NCBI GenBank assembly: GCA_023483915.1
Contig: JAMDEO010000150.1
Span: 1 to 36,652, forward strand
Length of the DNA stretch: 36,652 nt
Direction of reading: 5' to 3'
From: Actinomycetota bacterium
Lineage (GTDB): Bacteria; Actinomycetota; Thermoleophilia; RBG-16-64-13
A program made the position numbers and the translations under genes. This document shows positions 15,118-22,691 of this stretch, in pieces. The notes beneath the pieces were generated by a model. That model was not told the DNA's origin and made no database searches. It saw only the letters and a program-made list of their open reading frames with translations. Positions within the stretch are counted from its first letter, which is position 1; every line of letters starts with the position of its first letter.

Positions 15118-15990
15118 GTGCATCTGCGCGATGAGGTCAAGGAATACGCGCTGACCTCTCTCGACATGGATCTGGTCGGGGTGACCGACGTCGATAGGCT
15201 CTCTGGTGCCCCCGCCGGCTATCGGCCTACGGATCTCCTACCCGGAGCGAAGTCGGTCATCGTCATGGCCGTAAGGCTGTCACTGGGGGCCGTACAGGCC
15301 ATCTTCCGTGCGCACGAAAATGGACTACGGCACGCCCAATGCATTTACGGAACGCACGCCTACGCGCTGACCCCTAACTATCACCTCAAGTTCGCCGCAT
15401 ATAGAATGGCCCGCTTCCTAGAAAGGAAGGGCCATCTCGCGGTGCCGTTGCCGTCCGGTCCCGGTTCGGGCGGCGTCCCCTTCAGCCACCGTCATGCTGC
15501 TGTGGCCGCCGGACTGGGAGAATTCAGTTGGTCGGGCATAGTTGTCACTCCTGAGTACGGTCCAAGGGCAAGGTTTGTCAGCATCATTACGCAGGCCGAA
15601 CTCGAGGCTGATCCACTCTACTCCGGACCGCCACTTTGTACTCGATGCGGTATATGCGTGGACAGGTGCCCCGTTGGTGCCATCAGCGCCACCGACTCGA
15701 AATCGGTCGATATCGGAGGCCGCCGCTTCGAGTATGGATACGTGCACTATCCGAAGTGCCGGGTGGGCACTGAGGGCTTGACTACTCGCACCCTGGGCTT
15801 CAAGGACCTTGCGATCCCTGACGACCCCACTCACGAGGACATCGAGCGGGCGCGCCAAGACATCGACAAGCGCCAGCTTTCCGAAGCGATCCTTCCCTCT
15901 GATCGGGCGACCTGGTACTGCGGGCGCTGCCTTGCCTACTGCCCCGTCGGCTCTGATCCTCTCATCGGTGCGTTTTTCAATGTCCCTTGA
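15118..15990 (+). CDS. QueG-like 4Fe-4S protein (epoxyqueuosine reductase-related)
   Basis: A 290-residue iron-sulfur protein. Residues 1-165 resemble the cobalamin-binding half of epoxyqueuosine reductase and reductive dehalogenase relatives (L-L-P-G-A-K-S-V-I-V early, F-S-H-R-H-A-A-V-A-A-G-L-G in the middle). One cluster motif is C174-x2-C177-x2-C180-x3-C184-P. A second uses C268-x2-C271-x3-C275-P, probably with C214. The HEAT-repeat tail of true QueG is absent and no other queuosine gene is nearby, so tRNA modification is not assumed; a redox role in this cluster fits better. The GTG start follows GGAAGGGGGG. Its end overlaps the next gene by 11 bases. Confidence 0.8.
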   Translation: MHLRDEVKEYALTSLDMDLVGVTDVDRLSGAPAGYRPTDLLPGAKSVIVMAVRLSLGAVQAIFRAHENGLRHAQCIYGTHAYALTPNYHLKFAAYRMARFLERKGHLAVPLPSGPGSGGVPFSHRHAAVAAGLGEFSWSGIVVTPEYGPRARFVSIITQAELEADPLYSGPPLCTRCGICVDRCPVGAISATDSKSVDIGGRRFEYGYVHYPKCRVGTEGLTTRTLGFKDLAIPDDPTHEDIERARQDIDKRQLSEAILPSDRATWYCGRCLAYCPVGSDPLIGAFFNVP

Positions 15991-16621
15991 TGCATCAATG
16001 CCTTTTGATGCCCTCATTTTTGATCTTGATGGCACGCTCTGGGACGCCGCCGCTGCCTCCACATATGGCTGGAACCTCGCACTGGAGAAGCTCGGGCTTT
16101 CTAGCCGGGTGACCGTAGACGACATCCGCTCAGTATCGGGGAAGCCATTCGAGCAGTGCGTTGCGACGCTCCTCCCCGAGCTGCACCCCGCCGATGCCGC
16201 CACCATTGAGCTCCTGGACGGGTTCGAGCGACTGGGTATCGAGAAGTTCGGCGGGGTTCTCTACGACGGGGTAGCCGACGGTTTGGCCAGGCTTGCTGCC
16301 CGCTACCGGCTCTTCGTTGTTAGCAACTGCCCCGACTGGTACCTGGAGGCATTCTTTGGCTTCAGCGGTCTCGGCGAGCATTTTTCTGGCTGGGATTGTC
16401 ACGGGGCCTCGGGTATGGATAAGTCTTCGATGCTTCGCGCCCTTTGCGAGAAATATGGCCTTGAGCGAACGGTGTACGTGAGTGACACTAGAGGGGACCG
16501 ACTTTCTGCAGAGAAGGCAGGCGTTGAATTCGCATTCGTTGGCTATGGTTTTGGAGAGGCAGGGGAAGCGTCACCTGCTTTTGAAAGCTTCGCCGAGCTC
16601 CTGGAAGCGTTCTTGATCTGA
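15980..16621 (+). CDS. HAD-superfamily hydrolase
   Basis: A 213-residue haloacid-dehalogenase-type phosphatase. Motif I is F-D-L-D-G-T-L (nucleophile Asp15, acid/base Asp17), motif II is V-V-S-N-C, motif III Lys lies in D-K-S-S-M-L, and motif IV is V-S-D-T-R-G-D. A helical cap lies between motifs I and II, as in phosphoglycolate phosphatase-like members. ATG 15980 overlaps the preceding gene by 11 bases; ATG 15998 is an alternative that avoids the overlap. It probably removes a phosphate from a small metabolite. Its link to the redox pathway is only by position. Confidence 0.88.
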   Translation: MSLDASMPFDALIFDLDGTLWDAAAASTYGWNLALEKLGLSSRVTVDDIRSVSGKPFEQCVATLLPELHPADAATIELLDGFERLGIEKFGGVLYDGVADGLARLAARYRLFVVSNCPDWYLEAFFGFSGLGEHFSGWDCHGASGMDKSSMLRALCEKYGLERTVYVSDTRGDRLSAEKAGVEFAFVGYGFGEAGEASPAFESFAELLEAFLI

Positions 16622-16634
16622 CCGGAGGCGCGTA

Positions 16635-17489
16635 ATGGCACCGGATGTCGATGTCACAAGGTCAGCACCAACGGATCGCTACATCGATGTGGGAGATGTC
16701 AGAACCCGCTATTGGGCCGAGGGGAAAGGCAAGCCGCTGCTCTTGGTCCACGGCTTCGCCGACTCGGTGGAGACCTGGTCTCATGTCTTTGCCTACTTGG
16801 CCGAACGCTATCGGGTTTTCGCGCTGGATGTGGTTGGCGCGGGCTTGACCGGCAAGCCGGGCGGTCCGATGCCGTTTTCGCGGCTCGCCCAGTTTGTTCG
16901 AGATTTCATGGACGCCCACTCGATCGAGCGGGCGAGCATCATTGGGCAGTCCATGGGCGGAGGGACCGCCCTCAACCTAGCTATCCGGTGGCCGGAGAAG
17001 GTGGACAAGCTGATTCTGGTCGATGCAGCCGGTCTGGGCAAGCAGATGCCCCTTGCTCTCCGCGTCTGTACCTTGCCTGTCCTCGGCTGGCTCATGACCT
17101 TGGGCACTCCCAAGCAAACTCGGTCCTTCCTGCGCAAGTGCGTTTATGATTCCGACGTCATCAGCGACAGCATGGTCAACACCATCTGCGAGCACGCGAA
17201 GGTCCCCAAAGCTCATGCCGCAATGCGCTCCTGGCTCCAAAGCAATGCGGATTTTGGCGGCTGGCGCAAAGACGCCGTGCAGCCGATATTGGGGTCGCTG
17301 GGGTCCATTACAGCTCCCACACTTGTCGTCTGGGGACGCCAGGATTGGGTCATCCCCGTGGCTCATGGCTCTGCGGCCGTACAGGGCATACCCGGGGCGA
17401 AGCTGCACGTTTTCGATCCCTGCGGGCACGTGCCGCAGCTTGAACGACCCGGGGAATTCGCATCACTCGTCACCGAGTTTCTCGGCTGA
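16635..17489 (+). CDS. Alpha/beta-fold hydrolase
   Basis: A 284-residue hydrolase with a full triad: nucleophile Ser106 in G-Q-S-M-G-G, Asp237 in W-G-R-Q-D-W and His265 in C-G-H-V-P. The oxyanion segment L-L-V-H-G-F lies at 36-41. The motif spacing resembles the C-C bond hydrolases of aromatic meta-cleavage pathways (BphD/MhpC type), but esterase or epoxide-hydrolase activity is equally possible. It starts 13 bases after the HAD gene behind CCGGAGG and closes the six-gene unit. It converges with the exporter gene on the other strand. Confidence 0.88.
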   Translation: MAPDVDVTRSAPTDRYIDVGDVRTRYWAEGKGKPLLLVHGFADSVETWSHVFAYLAERYRVFALDVVGAGLTGKPGGPMPFSRLAQFVRDFMDAHSIERASIIGQSMGGGTALNLAIRWPEKVDKLILVDAAGLGKQMPLALRVCTLPVLGWLMTLGTPKQTRSFLRKCVYDSDVISDSMVNTICEHAKVPKAHAAMRSWLQSNADFGGWRKDAVQPILGSLGSITAPTLVVWGRQDWVIPVAHGSAAVQGIPGAKLHVFDPCGHVPQLERPGEFASLVTEFLG

Positions 17490-17593
17490 AGAGTCCACCC
17501 ATTAAGCTCGGAAATTGACGCGGGGGGACCCACGGCGCACCCCGGCCGCCCCGCTGGTACCGCAGTGCACATGTGCGTCTGCTTCGTGCCCGG
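17490..17593. other. Convergent intergenic region with weak hairpins
   Basis: The 104 bases between the hydrolase and the exporter contain GCGGGG (17520-17525) pairing with CCCCGC (17549-17554), and the perfect palindrome GCACATGTGC (17567-17576). Neither is followed by a T-tract. A bidirectional terminator is expected here but is not clearly visible. Confidence 0.4.
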
Positions 17594-19219
17594 TCATCCC
17601 TCCCGGACCGGCAACTCCTCCGCGACGATAACCGGCACCGGGTCGGCCGAGCTCGCATTCGCCGGCGCGACACCGGACGCGTCGGCGGCCACGCTATGAG
17701 GTCGCCCCCCGCGCACAAAGACGGCGGCCACTACCGCCCCCAGGACCAATGCGGCTCCAGCTACGATTAGAGCCACATGCATGCCCGAGACGAACGAAGA
17801 CTTGAGGCCCTGGGCAAGCGCCTGGAGATTTCCTCCGGCGGGCAGGTTGGCGCCTGCTCCCCCTGCTTGCTCCGCCCCACGACTGACCTGTTCCAGGATG
17901 GTGGCCTTGATTGCGGGCGGGAGCCCCAGTTCGTCAACGAGGCGGCTGACATCGCCGGTGAAGATATGGGTCACGATGGCCCCAAGCAAGGCTATCCCGA
18001 AGACGCCTCCGATCTCGCGACTTGCGCTGGTTGTCGCGGAGGCCATACCGGCCCGCTGAGGCGGCACGGTGCTCATCACAGCCGCAGTCATCGGGGTCAT
18101 GACCATCGCCATCCCGAAGCCTGCCAGCGACAGCAGCGGCCAGATCGCACCGTAGCCGGTGTCCACCTGGACTCGGGTGAACAGGAAGAGGCTGATGGCG
18201 TTAAGGGAAAGTCCCACCGCCATAGGGATCTTCGACCCGATGCGTCCAACTAGGCGCCCGGCGAGCGGCGCGAAAATGATGATCATCAAGGTCATGGGCA
18301 AGGCGCGGACCCCGGCTTGGAGCGGTGTATATCCCTGGATGTTCTGGAAGAAGAGTGTCAGGAAGAAGAACATTCCGAACATGCCAAAGCTGACTATCGC
18401 AGCAGTCGAGGCACCAGCAGTGAAAGTCGCATTGCGGAAGAAGCTCAGTTGGAGCATCGGACTGGAGCTCCTCCGTTCCACAAGGATGAAGAGCGCCCCG
18501 CCGATGGCGGTCACCACAAAGAGAGCGATGATGAGTGGCGATGTCCATCCCCAGTTGTTGGCTTCGATCAGCGCGTAGGTGAGTGCGCCCATCGCGATGA
18601 TCGCGAGGATCTGCCCCGGAACGTCCAGGTGGCGTCCCTCTGGGCTTTTGGACTCCCGCACCGCGAACGCCGAGACGACCAGGGCGACGATTCCGATGGG
18701 AACGTTGAGATAGAAGACGCTCTGCCAGCCGAAGCTATCGACTAGAAGTCCTCCGACCACCGGGCCCATTGCCAGCGCCAAACCAGAGATCCCGGCCCAG
18801 ATACCGATGGCCTGCGCCCGCTCGCGCGGATCCAGGAAGGTGTTGGTAAGAATGGCAAGCGTTCCCGGCATCAACAAAGCCGCGCCAAGTCCTTGTATCC
18901 CTCGGCCGGCAATGAGCACTCCGAGTGACGGAGCGAGAGCACAAAGCAGCGACCCTCCGGTGAAGACCAACAGGCCGACCTGGAAGAACCTCTTGCGTCC
19001 CATGATGTCGCCCAGAGTGCCGCCGGTCAGCATGAGAGTAGCGAAGGTCAGAGTGTAGGCATCGATGATCCACTGCAATCCCGATATGCCTGAGCCGAGA
19101 TCTTGTGAGATTCGAGGTAGTGCGACGTTGACCACTGTATTGTCCAGCATGGCCATGAACAGGGCGAAGCACATCGCGCCCAGCGTGAGCATCTTGGTTC
19201 TGCGATCTATCGGAAACAC
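17594..19219 (-). CDS. DHA2-family MFS multidrug exporter
   Basis: A complete 541-residue, 14-helix drug:H+ antiporter. It has the DHA2 motif LDNTVVNVALP in helix 1, motif A G-D-I-M-G-R-K-R-F and the antiporter motif GPVVGGLLVDSFGW, and ends in an Ala/Pro-rich tail. It should expel toxic or hydrophobic compounds through the inner membrane. The start is GTG 19219 behind GAAGGGAG. It lies 24 bases downstream of a TetR repressor on the same strand, the classical arrangement for a drug-inducible exporter. It is a different copy from the exporter at the left edge. Confidence 0.95.
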   Translation of the reverse strand: MFPIDRRTKMLTLGAMCFALFMAMLDNTVVNVALPRISQDLGSGISGLQWIIDAYTLTFATLMLTGGTLGDIMGRKRFFQVGLLVFTGGSLLCALAPSLGVLIAGRGIQGLGAALLMPGTLAILTNTFLDPRERAQAIGIWAGISGLALAMGPVVGGLLVDSFGWQSVFYLNVPIGIVALVVSAFAVRESKSPEGRHLDVPGQILAIIAMGALTYALIEANNWGWTSPLIIALFVVTAIGGALFILVERRSSSPMLQLSFFRNATFTAGASTAAIVSFGMFGMFFFLTLFFQNIQGYTPLQAGVRALPMTLMIIIFAPLAGRLVGRIGSKIPMAVGLSLNAISLFLFTRVQVDTGYGAIWPLLSLAGFGMAMVMTPMTAAVMSTVPPQRAGMASATTSASREIGGVFGIALLGAIVTHIFTGDVSRLVDELGLPPAIKATILEQVSRGAEQAGGAGANLPAGGNLQALAQGLKSSFVSGMHVALIVAGAALVLGAVVAAVFVRGGRPHSVAADASGVAPANASSADPVPVIVAEELPVREG

Positions 19220-19243
19220 CCGGTCTCCCTTCTCGACACGCGT

Positions 19244-19903
19244 CTAGACGCCGAATTTGGCGGACTTCAGACCTTCTATATATGTCTGCAAGACAGCTTG
19301 GTGATAGGCGCGAAGTTTTTCTCCCAGTTCCGGAGGCTGACGCTGCTCGAAGCCGGCCAATCCTTCCACGAGCGCCCAGGCTCCGAACGCCGCAAAACGG
19401 ATGTCCTCCTCCGAAGCCAGTTCGAACATCCCGCTGTCAGCCCCGTCCTTGAAGATCCCGAAGACGATCTCCAACAGTTGTTGGTGCCCAGGTGAAGATT
19501 TGACGGTTTCGATGGAGTCGTGGAGAAGGAACAGCGTGGTGTCATGAGGCTTGTTCCGAGCGAAGTCCAGGTAGGCCATACCGAGCTCCACCGCCCTCTC
19601 GTCCGGCGGCAGACCTCGGGGTACCGCTTTGAGCCTTTCCGCGAGGGAGGAAACAGCCCTTTCGGCGAGAGCGTGGATAAGGTCGTCTCGATGGTCGAAA
19701 TACCGGTATATCGCGGTAGGGCAAAAACCTGTCCGCCGTGCAACCTCTCGTAGAGATAGATTGCCCAAACCTCGCTCGGCGAGGATCTCCCGCGCGGTTT
19801 GGAGGATCTCATCCTCTGTCTCGATTCGCCTCCGCTCCCGCCGGCTCAGTGCAGGTTCACCGCTTCGACGCTTGGGAGAGTGATAAGGATGATGAACGGG
19901 CAC
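19244..19903 (-). CDS. TetR-family transcriptional regulator
   Basis: A 219-residue repressor. The N-terminal helix-turn-helix reads LSLREVARRTGF followed by A-I-Y-R-Y-F, the standard TetR recognition helix. The C-terminal helical half should bind the inducer. The frame stays open far upstream, but GTG 19903 is preferred because GGAGGGG lies about eight bases before it and the extension has no family similarity. It probably controls itself and the adjoining exporter. A candidate promoter with an overlapping palindrome is at 19989-20022. Confidence 0.9.
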   Translation of the reverse strand: MPVHHPYHSPKRRSGEPALSRRERRRIETEDEILQTAREILAERGLGNLSLREVARRTGFCPTAIYRYFDHRDDLIHALAERAVSSLAERLKAVPRGLPPDERAVELGMAYLDFARNKPHDTTLFLLHDSIETVKSSPGHQQLLEIVFGIFKDGADSGMFELASEEDIRFAAFGAWALVEGLAGFEQRQPPELGEKLRAYHQAVLQTYIEGLKSAKFGV

Positions 19904-19988
19904 AGGCCTGCCCCTCCAGATGTTTCCGACAGTGGCGCCGGCTTTCCAGGCCAACCCAGCGAGAACTTCGAATCGCAAAGTGAACGCT

Positions 19989-20022
19989 GCTAACTTTAGC
20001 GCACACCGCTCGCATATGTCAA
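19989..20022 (-). promoter_or_regulatory. Candidate tetR promoter with overlapping operator
   Basis: On the minus strand, TTGACA (20022-20017, perfect -35) is followed after 18 bases by TAAAGT (19998-19993, four of six matches to TATAAT). The 12-base palindrome GCTAA-CT-TTAGC (19989-20000) covers the -10 box, as expected for an autorepressing TetR protein. It gives a leader of about 80 bases before the GTG. The same intergenic region also precedes cydA. Confidence 0.6.
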
Positions 20023-20163
20023 ATGGATTTACCTCAAGACGTCCCAGGGCGACCGGGTCTGAGCGTTTCGTTTCCACCCGCGGCGGGTAGGCGAGAAATA
20101 GCCGGAGTGTCTCCATTGCGAGCGCAGCCGGACAATTCACCCGCAGGTCCGGAGGGCGCGAGT

Positions 20164-21681
20164 TTGACGACTGCCGTCTTGTTGTCGAGGGTGCAGTTTG
20201 CCTTCACCATCGGCTATCACTTCTTGTATGTCCCTATCAGCCTCGGCCTAGGGCTGATTCTGGTTCTCGCCGCGCGGCGGTACCGGCGAAGCGGAATGGA
20301 GCTAGACAGGGCGGCCGCCGATTTCTGGACCAAGCTCTTCGCTGCTACGTTTGCCGTAGGCGTCGCCTCAGGTCTGACAATGGAGTTCGCTTTCGGCACC
20401 AACTGGGCCACATATTCCCGGTTCGTCGGCAACATCTTCGGAGCCCCACTCGCCGTCGAAGGCCTTTTCTCATTCTTCATCGAATCGACGTTTCTCGGCA
20501 TCGTTCTCTTCGGGAAACGAAAGGTGAGCACCCGGATGTACTACGTCTCGACGTGGTTGGTGTTCGGCGCCGCCGCCTTCTCCGCGTTCTGGATCCTGGT
20601 TGCTAATTCGTGGATGCACACTCCCGCCGGGTACACTGTCGAGGGCGGACGTGCCGTCCTGACGAACATCTGGGCTGCTATCTTCACCAAGTCCCTTGCG
20701 CCGCGGTTTGTGCATACCCTTAACGCGACCTTCATCACCGGCAGTTTCGTTGCTGCCGCCATCGCGGCGCACTACCTGCTCAAGCGGAAACACCAGGACT
20801 TCGCCAAAAGGGCACTGACAACTGCCCTCATCGTGGGGGTGCTTTCGTCGGTCGCGCAACCCTTCATCGGACACTGGCACGCCATAGAGGTGGAAGCCGA
20901 CCAACCCATCAAGCTAGCGGCCTGGGAAGCAATCTACGAGACCCAATCGCATGCTCCCTTGAGTATCTACGGATGGGTAGATGAGACTGGGCAGCGGCCT
21001 GTGAGTATCGCCATACCGGACGGTCTCAGTCTGCTTTTGGGCCTTCACCCCGGGAAGGTCATCCAGGGCTTGAACTCTGTTCCGGCGTCGGACCGTCCTC
21101 CTGTCCAAGTTCTGTTTCAAACCTGGCATCTCATGATAGGCGTTGGAATACTGCTGGCTCTGATCATGTTGGGCGGTATCTATCTACTCATGCGTAAGAG
21201 GCTCGAGTATTCGCTTGGCTATCTCAAATTGTTGAAGTACGCCATGCCACTGCCTATCCTGGCCAGCATCCTGGGTTGGATGACCACCGAGATCGGGCGG
21301 CAGCCCTGGATCGTCCAAGGTGAGCTTCGAACGGCCGACGCGGTCTCGTCCACGGTTTCAGCCGGGGAAGTCGCCACGACCCTGTCCATCTTCGTGGTTA
21401 TCTACACGGTTCTCTTTTTTGTATGGCTTCGAGTAGTGAGGGCGATCGTTCGCCATGGGCCGGAAGTCGCCCCCGAAGCCGGGCCTGCCGAGGAAGGGGA
21501 ACGCCTGTTGGCGTCCTTGAGATTGAAACTGACCTCGGTTCTGGGACCCAGCGGGCCGCGGCGGCTTGACCAGATAATCAAGTCGCGGAAAGGCGGGGAC
21601 GTCTCGGGGGGATATCACGAGTCGGGCGCCGGGCATTCTCCGGACCGCGGGCATGCTTCGGACGGAGGGGCGCGGCCATGA
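20164..21681 (+). CDS. cydA: Cytochrome bd quinol oxidase subunit I
   Basis: This 505-residue membrane protein binds hemes b558, b595 and d and oxidises quinol while reducing O2 to water. Visible residues are His19 (L-L-S-R-V-Q-F-A-F-T-I-G-Y-H), the T-M-E-F-A-F-G-T-N-W block, the HTLNATFITGSF heme ligand region, the quinol-site segment QPIKLAAWEAIYETQ with conserved Lys and Glu, and GWMTTEIGRQPW. The Q-loop is short. TTG 20164 is chosen because GGAGG lies just upstream and because it gives the family's usual N-terminus; ATG 20023 would add 47 unrelated residues. The tail ends in two six-residue repeats, G-H-S-P-D-R and G-H-A-S-D-G. It overlaps cydB by four bases. Confidence 0.95.
   Translation: MTTAVLLSRVQFAFTIGYHFLYVPISLGLGLILVLAARRYRRSGMELDRAAADFWTKLFAATFAVGVASGLTMEFAFGTNWATYSRFVGNIFGAPLAVEGLFSFFIESTFLGIVLFGKRKVSTRMYYVSTWLVFGAAAFSAFWILVANSWMHTPAGYTVEGGRAVLTNIWAAIFTKSLAPRFVHTLNATFITGSFVAAAIAAHYLLKRKHQDFAKRALTTALIVGVLSSVAQPFIGHWHAIEVEADQPIKLAAWEAIYETQSHAPLSIYGWVDETGQRPVSIAIPDGLSLLLGLHPGKVIQGLNSVPASDRPPVQVLFQTWHLMIGVGILLALIMLGGIYLLMRKRLEYSLGYLKLLKYAMPLPILASILGWMTTEIGRQPWIVQGELRTADAVSSTVSAGEVATTLSIFVVIYTVLFFVWLRVVRAIVRHGPEVAPEAGPAEEGERLLASLRLKLTSVLGPSGPRRLDQIIKSRKGGDVSGGYHESGAGHSPDRGHASDGGARP
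21631..21666 (+). repeat. Two 18-bp in-frame repeats at the end of cydA
   Basis: Units at 21631-21648 and 21649-21666 both begin GGGCAT and encode GHSPDR and GHASDG. They lie in the cytoplasmic or peripheral tail beyond the last conserved CydA segment. Confidence 0.6.
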
Positions 21682-22691
21682 GCGGCCTGCAAACGACTTG
21701 GTTCGTCATCGGGGCGGCACTTGTCGCGGTGTATGCGGTTCTCGATGGGTTTGACCTGGGAATCGGAATCCTGTCCCCAATACTGGCACGCGAGGATGAA
21801 CAGAGAGCGATGCTCCGGCACACTGTCAGCCCTGTCTGGGACAGCAACGAGGTTTGGCTGATCATTATCGGGGGCGTTCTCTTTGCGGCGTTTCCGGGGG
21901 CTTATGCGACCATCCTCAGCGGCTTCTATCTGGTGTTCATGCTGGTCTTTTTCGGTCTCATCGCGCGGGCGACGGCGCTCGGCCTGCACTATGGATCCGT
22001 CGCACCCTCAAGACGCTGGCGCACCGCGTTCTGGGCTGGCTCGGTCATCCCTAGCTTCTTGCTCGGCATCACCGTCGGCAACTTGGTTCGGGGTGTCGGC
22101 CTGACGTCGTCAGGCGATTTCTCAGGAAGTCTGGTATCACTTTTCAACCCGTTCTCCATCGGCATGGGTATCTTGGCCCTGGCTCTCTTTGCCAACCAGG
22201 GTGCCGCCTGGGCGTCTCTCAAGAGCACGGGGGAATTACACGTCCGGTCTGTCAGAGTGCGCCGTGCGACCGGATGGGCACTGCTTGCCCTCTTCGTCCT
22301 CATGACTGCATACGCGGCGGGGATGACAGGCACACATGCCGCGAATATGGTCAGGCGGCCGCTTGGGTGGGTGGTTGTCCTCCTAGCTTTGGCTGGAATC
22401 GCATGTCAACAGTTCTTTGCGCTGCGAGGCGATGACCGGGGTGCGTTTGCCGGGGCCAGTGCTGCCATGGTTGGTTTCGTCGGAATCTGGGCAGTGGGAT
22501 CCTATCCCGTCATCGTGCCTGCACTTGACGGCGGGGCCGCGTTGACGGCCGCAAGCGCCTCCGCAGGTTCCGGCACTCTCAAAGTGATGGTGGTGGTTGC
22601 GGCCCTCGGGATCCCGGTGGCGGCAGCCTCTGCGCTGGTCGTCTATCGCGTGTTCCGCGGCCGCGTGGACGGAAACCCCCGAGGCGAGTAG
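21678..22691 (+). CDS. cydB: Cytochrome bd quinol oxidase subunit II
   Basis: The 337-residue partner of CydA, an integral membrane protein of eight or nine helices. Family marks are L-D-G-F-D-L-G-I-G near the N-terminus, SPVWDSNEVWLIIIGG, and F-A-A-F-P-G-A-Y-A-T-I-L-S-G-F-Y. The usual W-D-G-N is W-D-S-N here. The ATG overlaps the cydA stop (ATGA), with GGAGGGG upstream. The stop at 22689-22691 touches the narG ATG with no gap. No cydX-like micro-ORF or cydDC exporter genes were seen in the window. Confidence 0.95.
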   Translation: MSGLQTTWFVIGAALVAVYAVLDGFDLGIGILSPILAREDEQRAMLRHTVSPVWDSNEVWLIIIGGVLFAAFPGAYATILSGFYLVFMLVFFGLIARATALGLHYGSVAPSRRWRTAFWAGSVIPSFLLGITVGNLVRGVGLTSSGDFSGSLVSLFNPFSIGMGILALALFANQGAAWASLKSTGELHVRSVRVRRATGWALLALFVLMTAYAAGMTGTHAANMVRRPLGWVVVLLALAGIACQQFFALRGDDRGAFAGASAAMVGFVGIWAVGSYPVIVPALDGGAALTAASASAGSGTLKVMVVVAALGIPVAAASALVVYRVFRGRVDGNPRGE

